Shown here in pieces: positions 1 to 9,950 of a stretch of 64,000 nt of DNA. Position numbers and translations under genes: made by a program. How positions within the stretch are numbered: position 1 is the first letter of the stretch; each line of letters begins with the position of its first letter. The notes below the pieces were generated by a model. That model searched no databases. It saw only the letters and a program-made list of their open reading frames with translations, and had not been told where the DNA came from. Source of the stretch: CAZKBP01 sp964551015 (GTDB lineage Bacteria; Bacteroidota; Bacteroidia; Cytophagales; Microscillaceae); the NCBI GenBank assembly GCA_964551015.1, contig CAZKBP010000026.1, forward strand, positions 23,533-87,532, read 5' to 3'.

Positions 1-3000
1 GACCGTTTAGTCTGGTTTGAGAATCAGGGAGGGCAAGTCTTCGGTATCGCACAAGATATAAGCAATCAAGCAACTGGTATTCGGCAGTTTGTCAGTATAG
101 ATTTGGATGGAGATGGCGATATGGATATTATAGCTCCTTCTGAGTTTGGCGATGCGATCTCTTGGTACATGAATGATGGCTTCCAGAATTTCACCGAAAA
201 TCTCATTAGTAATCAAACCATCAGACCTCAAAGTGTATATGCTGCTGATTTAGATGCAGACGGCGACTTAGATGTGGTCGCGGGAGGCCGAGATGGAGAG
301 CGCATCGTCTGGTTTGAAAATGACGGGACTCAGAACTTTACAAATAGAATCATTAACCAAGATAATGGCTCTTTTGAAGCTATATCGGTTTATGCGGTGG
401 ATGTAGATGCAGACGGCGACTTGGATATTACCGTAGCTAGTCAGCCAGAATCTTCTTTCGATATGGGTAAAGTGGCTTGGTATGAAAATCAAGGTCAAGG
501 TAATTTCGGCTCCGAGCAAATCATCAGCGACCAAACCGTCCGGGCACGCTATGTCTATGCCGCCGATATAGATGGAGATGGCGATATGGACGTGCTTTCT
601 GCCTCAGATTTTCAAAATAAGATTGCTTGGCACGAGAATCTCGGTGAACAGCAATTTGTTGACCGCGAAATTAGTACCAACGCGACCTTGGCACAAGCCG
701 TTTATGCAGCCGATGTAGACACCGATGGAGATCTAGACCTGCTTTCTGCTTCTCGCAATGATGATAAAGTTACTTGGTATAAAAATGAATCCCTTTTTGG
801 AATCGCACTTCTCAATCCAAATACCCACGCTTTTGACGTGGCAGTAGACAGTTCCTTAGAGATCACCTTTACAGGTGAAATCGATCCCAGCACCGTGAAT
901 GCAGACAATATTCAGGTAATGAGCCTGATTACTGGTACTGTAGACGGAAGCTACCAAGTGAATGCGAATCAAGTTACCTTTACTCCCAATCAACCTTTTG
1001 AAGCCGGAGAAGTCATTCGGGTCAATATTCGTAATACCATCTCCAGCATGAATGGCTCAACGCTGTTAAGGTCTTTTAGTTATGAGTTTACCACGGCCGT
1101 TAGCCCCAACTTGGGTGCTTTTAATGAGATCACTCCCGTGACCGAAGATATCGAAGATCCTTTCGCGATTCACGCCGCTGACCTAGACGAAGATGGCGAT
1201 ATAGATATATTCACAGCTTCCCCAGCTGACAATACCGTGGCTTGGTATGAAAATGATGGAAACCTAAACTACACCAAGCGCATTGTCAGCGATCAAAGAC
1301 AACAGCCCCGTAGTGTCTACGTCGCAGATATGGATGGTGACGGTGATTTGGACGTCCTCTCTGCCTCCCAAGCCGATAACTCCGTGGCTTGGCACGAAAA
1401 CGATGGGAATCAAAACTTTACCGATCGGGAAATCTCTACCAATGCCCAAGGAGCTCTTTTTGTACTTGCCTACGATGTGGATGGTGATGGTGATTTGGAC
1501 GTCCTTTCTGCCTCCCGTATAGACAATAAAATTGCTTGGTATGAAAATGATGGTGCCCAAAACTTTACCGAGATCATCGTAGATAATACCGTTAGTCAAG
1601 CTCGGCAAGTCCATGCTACAGACATGGATTTAGACGGTGATATTGATCTACTTTCTGTTGGAGGCAGTAATAATACCATTGCTTGGTATGAAAATGATGG
1701 AAATCAAAATTTTACCCGCCGGGTTATTATCACCACGGCACTCTCTCCTATTTCTATCTACACCGGCGACCTAGACGGCGATGGGGATGTAGATATCAGC
1801 ACCTCCTCTCTGATTGATGGTAAAATCGCTTGGTTCGAGAATGATGGAAATCAGAATTTCAGTGAAAACCAATTGAGTACCGATTTTGATAACGCCCAAG
1901 CGGCTTCTATGGTAGATATAGATGGCGATGGCGATATAGATATTTTAGCAGCTTCTTTTTCTCGCTTTCGAGTAGCTTGGTTCGAAAATGATGGAAATCA
2001 AAATTTCAAGGAGCAGTTGATTAGCGACAATACCCTCAACGTAGAAATCGTCCACTTTATGGATATAGACCGAGATGGGGACATAGATGTGCTCGCTGGA
2101 GCCGCCGGAGGAGACGATAAAATTGCTATCTTTCTGAATACCTTAGAACCTCCTGCCCTCAGCGCGTGTACAATCTCCAAGAACGAAATTCAACTCGCTT
2201 GGGATGATCAAAATGATAGTACTCGCAACTATGTACTGGAACGCTCCGAGGGAGATAATAGCAATTTTATGCTACTGACTGAGGTAGAGGCTACCCAGCG
2301 TACCTTCCTTGATCAAACCGTGCTTCCAAATACCACCTACTTTTATCGTGTACAGGCCATCAATAATAATGAACAATCCCGATTTTCTAATGAGAAAATG
2401 GCCGGGACTTATCTACCCCCTGGCTCTGGGCAAGCACTCCTTTTTGATGGTAATAACGATCATCTTAATCTAACCCCTTACTTGGAAGAATTGACAAATT
2501 TCAGTGAAGGGACTTTCACGGGATGGTTCAATACCAGCAGTACCAATACTCAAGCTTTATTGACTATTACGACAGAGAGTGCATCTATTGTAGATCGCCT
2601 GGAAATCATTTTAAACAATAGCAATGGTTTTATCACCGACGAGAGCTTTGCTGTTTCTCTATCTAGAGATGGGGTAAACCTACTCAACATGTTCGTTCTC
2701 AATGGAGATGGTGCTTACGCGGATGGAGAATGGCATCACTTTGCCGTAGTCATGGGTGGTAATGGTAATAATGGCATCCTCATAGACGGCGTGCCACAGA
2801 GTATTTTTTTCCAAACTGGAAATAATGAAACCCCTGGCTTCACAGATTTGCCAGCGGCTACCCAGTTTCGTATTGCCAATCGTCGTTTCACTTCTGACGA
2901 TGCACATTTTCAGGGTCAAATGGACGAATTAGCCCTTTGGAACAAGCAGCTCACGGCTGACGAAGTGAGGAATATCATGTGTAGTAAGCTAGCTTGTGAT

Positions 3001-6000
3001 GAAAACGGTCTGGTTGCTTATTGGCGTTTTGATGAGGGGCAAGGAGATATTTCCCAAAGTCAAGTGGGCATTTTTGATGCTTTTCTAAGTAATTTTGACT
3101 TTACAACCTCATCTGGATGGCTTACTTCTGGTGCTCCGATCGGCGATGTGAGTATATTTGATTACAATACCCCCCTCTCGTTAACACTAGATGATCCCGC
3201 TAATTCTGAAAGTGTAACCATAGATCAAGTACAGGGCAATCCAGCCGGTATACATTTGTACCGAGTAAACGAGGCACCCAACGTGAAAGAATTTTCTAAC
3301 GAGTCGGTTTTGCTCGATACACTCCGTTATTGGGGTACTTTTGTGTCTGGCGGTAACACCCCGAATTACCGCCTTAGCTACAGCTACGGAGGGAGCAGTT
3401 TGGATGGCGATATTAAAGAACCTGCTACCAGCTTAATCAGCCGCTCTGGCAACGCCAGCTTAGATTGGCTCAATGAAAATGCTACCCTAAACATCAATAC
3501 TAATACACTAATTGCTGATAACCTCACCCCTGACCAAAATACCACGGAATACATCATTGGTTTTGCGGCTCCCTTTTTGATTAATACACTGCCCAGCCCG
3601 AATGAAAGTCAAGCCGATACATTAGGTGATTTGAGCTTTAACTTTTCTCAAAATATGACCGCCCTCACGGCCAGCGATCAAGTAATTCGTATACACGGTG
3701 GCTTTACGGGGATGTTGAGCACACAAAACAACTTTAATGGAGCTAATACCCCCAATCTGGGTTTTAATCCTCCTCTGGATTTACAGCCTGGTGAGCTGGT
3801 CACGGTCATGATGAACCAACAGGCCAGCAGTGAAGATGGTGTGAATATCATCAGCCCTAAGGTGTATACTTTCAATGCTGGGGTGAGCGACCGAGGCGCA
3901 GGACGTTTTACCATAGAAAATATTATATCCGAAGAAGCCGCCGGAGTAACCGATATCTTCCTGGGAGATCTGGACGGAGATGGAGATCTAGATATATTCG
4001 CGGTGCTGTCGACAGGCAATGCTGTGCTTGTGTACAAGAATGATGGGCAAGGAAATTTTACGGAACAAAGTATTGATGATAATTTTAATGGTGTCTCCTC
4101 TATCTATGCTGGAGATTTGGATAATGATGGAGATTTGGATTTAGTAGCAGCCTCGAGCAATACGGGACAAATTCGCTGGTATCGTAATGAGTCAGGCACG
4201 GATTTTACCGCGATTCCTATCAGTAGTGATCTATCCGATATTTCTAGTCTTTATATTACCGATTTAGACGGAGATATTAACTTAGATATTTTGGCAGCTT
4301 CTTTTAATCAAGACCAGATCGTCTGGTATGCCAACGGAGGTTCAGGAAATTTTGCGCCTGCCAGAATCATCAGCCAAACCGCCAACGGGGTTTCGGAAAT
4401 ACTAGCCGCCGATTTGGATGGAGATTTGCATCAAGATGTATTAGCGGTGTTTAGCAACGCCGACCAGGTGGTTTGGTTCGAGAATGATAACTTTGGTAAT
4501 TTTTCCCCAGCTCAAATTATTGCTGATGACGCACTGGCTGCTTCTAGCATTTTGGCCACAGACCTAGATGGGGATTTAGATTTAGATGTGAGCTACGCTT
4601 CTGCTGGTAACGATCGAGTGGTTTGGTATGAAAACTTGGGGAGTGGTAGTTTTTCTCCGGCTCGAAGCAGCTTCAACTCTGACGGAATTGCTGATATCAC
4701 CAGTGCGGATGTAAATGGGGATGGCATTCTGGAGCTGATTCTCACGGCTGTCAACAACCGTAAAGTCTCTTGGCTGGGATTAGACAATACTGGTAATTTT
4801 GGAGCTGAAAATATCGTCTCCGAAATAGCACAAGGTGTAACCAAGATGCGTACCGCTGATTTGGACGGGGATGGCGATTTGGAAATTATCACCGCTGCTC
4901 CCAGCGAAAATAAAATTGCTTGGTTTAGAAATGACGGTTCTGCGCTGGCCTTACCGGGCATCTTAGAGCTAACCGTGGTCTCTAATGAGCAAATAGATTT
5001 GGAATGGGAGGACAATGCCAACGATGAAAATTTTTATGAGATTCAACGCTCTATCGATGGAGGCGAGTTTGTCTTTCTGGATACAGTCTCTCAGAATGTT
5101 ACCACCTTCCGCGACCCCGGGGTTACGACTGATGTAGAATATTGCTACCGAGTGCGGGCGGTGAATGCCTTTAGTTCCTCAGATTTTAGCAATGTAGCCT
5201 GTGATACGATCAAAGCGGTCGTAGTGCCAGTGTCACCCTCAGATTTGGAAGCACGCGTTGAAGTGATCCCGGGCAATCCCATTACCGTGATTTTAGACTG
5301 GGAAGATAACTCCGATACCGAACAACGCTTTGTTTTAGAACGCTCTATCAACAATGCTCCCTTTGTTTCACTAGAAGATACCGATATTGATTTTAATACC
5401 ACCAGTTTTACCGACCGTCTCATTGGCCTGCAGGTGCCACCCAGCCAGTTGATTTGCTATCGTATCCGAGCGCGGAATGAAGCTGGCGATTCTGACCCTT
5501 CTAATGAAGTTTGTGTGCTGGTAGGACCACCCAGCTTTGGCATTTCCCTCACGGCCACGGCTACTTCCTCTTCTACCGTGAGATTAGACTGGGAGCTCAG
5601 CGAGCCCATAGCTTTCTCGGTGCGTTATCGCGTAGAGCGAGAAATTAATGGGGTATTTACAGAAATTGCCACCACGGATTTTGACACCTTGAGTTATCTG
5701 GATACCGAATTGATTTCCAATATAGAATACTGCTACCGAGTCAGAGCCTTCAATGACTTTGGTGCTTCGGGCTATAGTAACGTGGCCTGTGCCACTCCCG
5801 TGGCGAATGTCATTTTACTTCCCAATCTTTTCACCCCCAACCAAGATGGCAACAATGATCGTTTTATCCTGCGCTCCCGAAACGTGAGTGCCGCTTTTAT
5901 CAAAGTGTTTGATCGCTTTGGTAATATCGTCTATGAAACCAACCAAGCCAGCGAAGCCACGGAATTAGGCTGGGATGGTGGTGAATCTCCCAATGGAACC

Positions 6001-6078
6001 TACGTATGGTCGGCTCGAGTAACTTTTGTAGATGGAGATGTACAAGCGGCCACGGGCAAAGTAAATCTTCTCCGATAA
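1..6078 (+). CDS. Giant FG-GAP/VCBS-repeat surface protein with T9SS type-B sorting domain (5' partial)
   Basis: The frame is open from base 1, so the N-terminus lies outside the window; the first ATG at 103 is internal to a repeat and is not the start. Visible domains by base position: FG-GAP/VCBS repeats 1-780 with many calcium-loop DxDGDGDxD motifs followed by WYEN or WFEN, an Ig-like Big_5/SbsA domain about 790-1100, more FG-GAP repeats 1150-2140, a fibronectin III domain about 2150-2410, a LamG/concanavalin-type domain about 2430-3050, a second Big_5-like domain about 3580-3885, a third FG-GAP block 3900-4950, about three fibronectin III domains 4960-5800, and a C-terminal gliding-motility-associated (CHU_C, type-B T9SS) domain 5810-6078. 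Proteins with this last domain are exported by T9SS and stay at the surface or are released. Inferred role: a calcium-binding adhesin or matrix protein. The PorP/SprF gene 27 bp downstream fits a cargo-partner pair. Confidence 0.93.
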   Translation, partial: DRLVWFENQGGQVFGIAQDISNQATGIRQFVSIDLDGDGDMDIIAPSEFGDAISWYMNDGFQNFTENLISNQTIRPQSVYAADLDADGDLDVVAGGRDGERIVWFENDGTQNFTNRIINQDNGSFEAISVYAVDVDADGDLDITVASQPESSFDMGKVAWYENQGQGNFGSEQIISDQTVRARYVYAADIDGDGDMDVLSASDFQNKIAWHENLGEQQFVDREISTNATLAQAVYAADVDTDGDLDLLSASRNDDKVTWYKNESLFGIALLNPNTHAFDVAVDSSLEITFTGEIDPSTVNADNIQVMSLITGTVDGSYQVNANQVTFTPNQPFEAGEVIRVNIRNTISSMNGSTLLRSFSYEFTTAVSPNLGAFNEITPVTEDIEDPFAIHAADLDEDGDIDIFTASPADNTVAWYENDGNLNYTKRIVSDQRQQPRSVYVADMDGDGDLDVLSASQADNSVAWHENDGNQNFTDREISTNAQGALFVLAYDVDGDGDLDVLSASRIDNKIAWYENDGAQNFTEIIVDNTVSQARQVHATDMDLDGDIDLLSVGGSNNTIAWYENDGNQNFTRRVIITTALSPISIYTGDLDGDGDVDISTSSLIDGKIAWFENDGNQNFSENQLSTDFDNAQAASMVDIDGDGDIDILAASFSRFRVAWFENDGNQNFKEQLISDNTLNVEIVHFMDIDRDGDIDVLAGAAGGDDKIAIFLNTLEPPALSACTISKNEIQLAWDDQNDSTRNYVLERSEGDNSNFMLLTEVEATQRTFLDQTVLPNTTYFYRVQAINNNEQSRFSNEKMAGTYLPPGSGQALLFDGNNDHLNLTPYLEELTNFSEGTFTGWFNTSSTNTQALLTITTESASIVDRLEIILNNSNGFITDESFAVSLSRDGVNLLNMFVLNGDGAYADGEWHHFAVVMGGNGNNGILIDGVPQSIFFQTGNNETPGFTDLPAATQFRIANRRFTSDDAHFQGQMDELALWNKQLTADEVRNIMCSKLACDENGLVAYWRFDEGQGDISQSQVGIFDAFLSNFDFTTSSGWLTSGAPIGDVSIFDYNTPLSLTLDDPANSESVTIDQVQGNPAGIHLYRVNEAPNVKEFSNESVLLDTLRYWGTFVSGGNTPNYRLSYSYGGSSLDGDIKEPATSLISRSGNASLDWLNENATLNINTNTLIADNLTPDQNTTEYIIGFAAPFLINTLPSPNESQADTLGDLSFNFSQNMTALTASDQVIRIHGGFTGMLSTQNNFNGANTPNLGFNPPLDLQPGELVTVMMNQQASSEDGVNIISPKVYTFNAGVSDRGAGRFTIENIISEEAAGVTDIFLGDLDGDGDLDIFAVLSTGNAVLVYKNDGQGNFTEQSIDDNFNGVSSIYAGDLDNDGDLDLVAASSNTGQIRWYRNESGTDFTAIPISSDLSDISSLYITDLDGDINLDILAASFNQDQIVWYANGGSGNFAPARIISQTANGVSEILAADLDGDLHQDVLAVFSNADQVVWFENDNFGNFSPAQIIADDALAASSILATDLDGDLDLDVSYASAGNDRVVWYENLGSGSFSPARSSFNSDGIADITSADVNGDGILELILTAVNNRKVSWLGLDNTGNFGAENIVSEIAQGVTKMRTADLDGDGDLEIITAAPSENKIAWFRNDGSALALPGILELTVVSNEQIDLEWEDNANDENFYEIQRSIDGGEFVFLDTVSQNVTTFRDPGVTTDVEYCYRVRAVNAFSSSDFSNVACDTIKAVVVPVSPSDLEARVEVIPGNPITVILDWEDNSDTEQRFVLERSINNAPFVSLEDTDIDFNTTSFTDRLIGLQVPPSQLICYRIRARNEAGDSDPSNEVCVLVGPPSFGISLTATATSSSTVRLDWELSEPIAFSVRYRVEREINGVFTEIATTDFDTLSYLDTELISNIEYCYRVRAFNDFGASGYSNVACATPVANVILLPNLFTPNQDGNNDRFILRSRNVSAAFIKVFDRFGNIVYETNQASEATELGWDGGESPNGTYVWSARVTFVDGDVQAATGKVNLLR

Positions 6079-6105
6079 AGACTAAAATATAATCATGAAA
6101 ATCTG

Positions 6106-7767
6106 ATGATACGCTTTCTGAAATATTTGTCAAAATTCCAAAAACTGAGCTTTCTCCTCTTGTTCGGGGGAAGCTTCTGCTTGCTAAATTCGTTATCTGC
6201 ACAGGATTTAGCTTTTTCACAGTTTTATCATACACCTTTTTTGACCAACCCCGCCGGCATCGGATTTGCTATCGCGGAGCGAGTAGGTGAAAGAGAGAAT
6301 ATCGAGTATTTCAAATCCAGTCAGCTTTTCATGAATTATCGCTTTCAACCCACTGAATCGGGCAATAATTTCTCTACTCCTATCCTCAGTTGGGTTAATC
6401 CGATGTACAATCGTGATAGTAAAAAGCTATGGGGCGGCTTTGGACTGTCTATCTTGAATGATAATCAATCTGGCTTTCTCAACACCACGGGAGGCGTCCT
6501 TGCTTTCGCCTATCATCTGCCCTTGGGCAAAGACTACCTGAGCTGGGGTCTTCAGGGAGGCTATTTCCAGAGAAACTATGATATTGATGCAATCATTGTA
6601 GATAACCAGATTATCACGGGTATATTTGACCCGAATGCCTCCATCAATGAAGATTTTATGAATTTGAATCAAGGCTATGGCATCTTCAGTGCTGGCTTCA
6701 TGTGGCATCATTTCGATCGTGGAGGCGATCAAAAGTTCTACTTGGGTCTAAATGTTAATAATATCAATCGCCCTGATATTTCCTTACTCCAAGATGGCGA
6801 TAATCACTTACCTCGTAATCTGACCGCTACAGGTGGCATTACTTTTTTTGAGAACAGGAATGTACAGTTGACTCCTAATTTCCGTTGGATCAATCGCCTG
6901 GATTTCAATTATGTGCATGTGGGAACTTGGCTCGAGTTCGAGCTATTCTCGCGTCGCCGTCTGAGCCGAGATGGCTTAATGAAAATGGGAGCTTGGTATA
7001 ACAGTAATCAAGCGGTAGCCGTGGCCTTTTCACTGGATCAACCTAAGTATTTTGCTACGCTGAGTTATGATATTCCCACCGGAGCAGAAACCTCCAACTG
7101 GCTGGGCAATGGAGCCATTGAGTTGACCTTAGGCCTTAAATTTCGCAAGAAGATCAAAGACAAGCCTCTTCCCCAAGATACTATCTCGGATTTAGTAGAC
7201 ACTCTGGCCTTGCTGCCTGATACCTTAGTGGCTGATACTTTAGATCTGCTCATCGCAGAAAACGATACTTTAACCCAAGATTCTCTCCAAGTAGATACCC
7301 TAGACCAGCAGTTGCCCGAAGAACGTCTGGCCGTGAGGGATCGCACGAATCAGCAAGATTCTTCACTTGTGGTTAACCCAAACCAAATTCCCAGTGTAGA
7401 TACAATTACCGTAGGGGGCGATGTGGTAGAGTTTTCGCCCAAAGTAGTGGCCTTCCGGCTGGGAAGGCAAGGACTATCGGTAGCCTCCGAAAAAACGCTG
7501 GAAGAATTGGCAGAATTACTCTTATTATATTCAGGTACTCAGATCGAAGTAGTTGGATATACTTGTGACTTGGGATCATATCAGGATAATTTGAAGCTAT
7601 CTTTGGAACGAGCGGCAGTAGTCAGAGATTTTCTTGCTCAAAGAGGAGTAGACCCAGCACGGGTACGTCTGGTTGGGAAAGGAGAAGAAGACCCCATTGC
7701 CAGCAATCAAACGGTGGAAGGACGTGAGCTCAACCGCCGTGTAGAAATCAATCCTATTTTACAATAA
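6106..7767 (+). CDS. PorP/SprF-family T9SS membrane protein fused to a C-terminal OmpA domain
   Basis: A 553-residue protein. An N-terminal signal segment ends near LSAQ (about residue 32), followed directly by the family-typical DLAFSQFYHTPFLTNPA start of PorP/SprF proteins. The PorP/SprF beta-rich region covers about residues 33-330. A low-complexity linker rich in Asp-Thr-Leu (about 350-420) leads to an OmpA-like peptidoglycan-binding domain (about 440-553; LSLERAAVVRDFLAQRGV, then NRRVEI). PorP/SprF proteins are outer-membrane T9SS components or partners, and many lie next to type-B CTD cargo genes, as here. The usual family member is about 300 residues without OmpA, so the fusion would tie the outer-membrane protein to the cell wall, the task done by the separate protein PorE in model T9SS. 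The gene follows the cargo gene by 27 bp, so co-transcription is likely. Confidence 0.9.
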   Translation: MIRFLKYLSKFQKLSFLLLFGGSFCLLNSLSAQDLAFSQFYHTPFLTNPAGIGFAIAERVGERENIEYFKSSQLFMNYRFQPTESGNNFSTPILSWVNPMYNRDSKKLWGGFGLSILNDNQSGFLNTTGGVLAFAYHLPLGKDYLSWGLQGGYFQRNYDIDAIIVDNQIITGIFDPNASINEDFMNLNQGYGIFSAGFMWHHFDRGGDQKFYLGLNVNNINRPDISLLQDGDNHLPRNLTATGGITFFENRNVQLTPNFRWINRLDFNYVHVGTWLEFELFSRRRLSRDGLMKMGAWYNSNQAVAVAFSLDQPKYFATLSYDIPTGAETSNWLGNGAIELTLGLKFRKKIKDKPLPQDTISDLVDTLALLPDTLVADTLDLLIAENDTLTQDSLQVDTLDQQLPEERLAVRDRTNQQDSSLVVNPNQIPSVDTITVGGDVVEFSPKVVAFRLGRQGLSVASEKTLEELAELLLLYSGTQIEVVGYTCDLGSYQDNLKLSLERAAVVRDFLAQRGVDPARVRLVGKGEEDPIASNQTVEGRELNRRVEINPILQ

Positions 7768-7808
7768 GAACGGAAAAGCTTTTTGCCTGAGCAATAAAAA
7801 TACTTAAC

Positions 7809-7840
7809 TTGTCATCGAGGTCGTCTGAGGTTTATCTTTG
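7809..7840 (+). promoter_or_regulatory. Bacteroidota-type promoter of the kinase operon
   Basis: A -7 box TATCTTTG at 7833-7840 matches TAnnTTTG exactly, with a TTG at 7809-7811 and a spacing of 21 bases. It lies about 100 bp upstream of the histidine kinase ATG at 7944. Matched by eye only. Confidence 0.55.
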
Positions 7841-7943
7841 GGCTACAGAATACCTCTTTGAAAACCCGAAATAGAAATTTTTCGCTTACAAATCAAAATT
7901 TTAGGTAACTTCATCGTTTCATCATCTAACCAAGCCATCACTC

Positions 7944-9950
7944 ATGAGAATTTGGCTGTTTTTTTCTTGTCTGATTTTACTTTCCGCGACTTCACTCGCT
8001 CAGAATTCTTCTCTTGCTGGGCAAGTGATTAACCAGAAAAACCAGCAAGCTATTCAAGGAGCAAAGGTTTTTTTGGATAAGTATGAAGCACAAGCTACGC
8101 GAACCGATGCGAATGGCAATTTTACGCTCAGCATTCCCTCAGCGCTTGCCTCGTCTGCACAGGTAAAAGTATACATCATTCCCCCTAACACGGATATTCG
8201 TATCCCTCGCCAGGTACGAGTCAGTAATGCCGTGGCCGTTTTTCCTATTTTTATTCCAGAAAACACGACACCCGAGGCTAACTCTGTCGAAGAAGAAGAA
8301 AACTCCGAAGAAAATCAACCTGCTGAGCTAACTGAACCAGAAAATTCAGAAACAGCCAACGAAAACCAAGCTCCTACCGAAGAGCTAGAAGCCATGAGTG
8401 AAACTGGTGAACGCCCCGACCCTATTCGCTCCAAGCCCAAAAATGATACTTTAAAATCTTTGGAGAAAATCTCCAGTATCGAGAACGCACTCAGTGAGCT
8501 GAAAGCACGACTAGCCCAAGAAAAGGAAATTATCATCCAACGCTCCGCCAAAATCAAAGAACAGATTGACTATATCTCCCAGCAACTCCGTGATAATCAA
8601 GAGATCACCCCAGATGAGCGGAGTCTCCTGATTCAAAGGTTAGAAGAACTAGAACAACAATTGCAAGAAAATACATTAGCCTACCAGCGTCTGCAAAAAA
8701 CCACTCAGGAAGAAATTAGCCAGATGAAAGCCCTGATTGGTGCCAAAGAATTTGCAATCCCCTGGAATGTCATTTTACTACTTCTGGGAATCATCCTTGC
8801 TCTTTCCATCTTGGTCTATGTTTTCTTTACCGTGGCCAAGCGTTTTCGTAAACAGAGAAATCAACTGGCGGAAACACTGGAAAAAGTCAGCCAGCAAAAT
8901 GAAGAAATTAACCAACAAAGCGAAGAAATTACCGCTCAGAGAGATGCTTTGATGGTTCAAAACCAGCGCCTAGAGGAATTACAAAAATCTAAGGAAGACC
9001 TGACGGCCATGATCGCCCACGATTTGCGCAATCCGCTCAATATTATCATTGGTTATAGCAATCCAGATAGTCTGGAAAAAGCTCCAGATGATAAGGCCAT
9101 GCTTCGCTCCAGTTATATATATCAAGCTAGTAAGCGGATCAATGTGCTGATTGATAATATGATTGATGTCCAAAAATATGCCCGTATTGGACTTCACCTA
9201 GAAAAAGGGATACACGCTTTGCGGCAAGCTACCCAAATCGCTATTGATAACCTGTATCTCTTTGCTGAGCAGAAAGGCTTGAAAGTACAGAACCAAATTC
9301 CCCAAGATCATTACGCACGTTTTGATTTCAACATCATAGAACGAGTATTTGAAAATTTATTGACCAATGCCATCAAATATACGCCCAGTGGCGGCAGTAT
9401 CGTGTTCGAGACGAGCATTACGGAAGAGGATAGCGAAGATCAAATACAAATCGCTATTCAGGATACCGGAGAGGGCATTCCTCCCGATAAATTTAGCGAA
9501 ATCTTTGAACCCTTCAACCAATTGGAAGCCAGAGATTTTGCCCATACGAGCTCGACAGGGCTAGGCTTGACTTTTTGCAAGGTGGCCGTGGCCAGTCACG
9601 GAGGAAATCTGCGGGTCAAATCAACCTTGGGTCAAGGAACTACTTTTTATTTTAACCTGCCCAAAGCCACTCCGGCTTATCAAGATCAAACTACCTCCAT
9701 GAACGAAGGAAATGAGAGCAGTGCACAAGCCTTAACCCTGCAGGCCGATGAAAAACAAATGCTCCTTCCCTATGTAGAAGAACTGAGCCGCTTAGAACTC
9801 TACGAAGATTCTGAACTAAGAAAAATACTCACCAAAATCGATGACCAACAGAGAGAAAATATCGCGCTTTGGAAATCTGCTGTGCAAGACGCTATTGATA
9901 GCTTGAATGAAGACCGATTTAATGAATTGATGAAACTTAACAACCTGTAA
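7944..9950 (+). CDS. Membrane sensor histidine kinase with N-terminal carboxypeptidase-regulatory-like domain
   Basis: A 668-residue protein. A signal peptide (cut near SLAQ, residue 20) precedes a CarboxypepD_reg-like beta-sandwich (about 21-105; LAGQVINQKNQQAIQGAKVF). Next come an acidic Glu/Asn-rich linker (110-165), a coiled coil (170-262), one membrane helix (about 271-295), a second coiled coil (300-348), a HisKA domain with phospho-acceptor His359 in IAHDLRNP, and a HATPase domain (N box ENLLTNAIKYTP, DTGEGIP, STGLGLTFCK). The last 85 residues after the ATPase are helical and resemble the small helical tails seen on some hybrid kinases; I see no clear HPt histidine. The stop overlaps the next start (TAATG), so it is translationally coupled to the receiver-PP2C gene, its probable phosphorylation target. 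The likely sensor is the periplasmic beta-sandwich plus coiled coil. Confidence 0.9.
   Translation: MRIWLFFSCLILLSATSLAQNSSLAGQVINQKNQQAIQGAKVFLDKYEAQATRTDANGNFTLSIPSALASSAQVKVYIIPPNTDIRIPRQVRVSNAVAVFPIFIPENTTPEANSVEEEENSEENQPAELTEPENSETANENQAPTEELEAMSETGERPDPIRSKPKNDTLKSLEKISSIENALSELKARLAQEKEIIIQRSAKIKEQIDYISQQLRDNQEITPDERSLLIQRLEELEQQLQENTLAYQRLQKTTQEEISQMKALIGAKEFAIPWNVILLLLGIILALSILVYVFFTVAKRFRKQRNQLAETLEKVSQQNEEINQQSEEITAQRDALMVQNQRLEELQKSKEDLTAMIAHDLRNPLNIIIGYSNPDSLEKAPDDKAMLRSSYIYQASKRINVLIDNMIDVQKYARIGLHLEKGIHALRQATQIAIDNLYLFAEQKGLKVQNQIPQDHYARFDFNIIERVFENLLTNAIKYTPSGGSIVFETSITEEDSEDQIQIAIQDTGEGIPPDKFSEIFEPFNQLEARDFAHTSSTGLGLTFCKVAVASHGGNLRVKSTLGQGTTFYFNLPKATPAYQDQTTSMNEGNESSAQALTLQADEKQMLLPYVEELSRLELYEDSELRKILTKIDDQQRENIALWKSAVQDAIDSLNEDRFNELMKLNNL

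Noticed and set aside
1264..1614. Antisense and alternate-frame ORFs over the FG-GAP repeats
   Set aside because: They arise from the repeated Asp/Gly-rich coding DNA and have no independent support.
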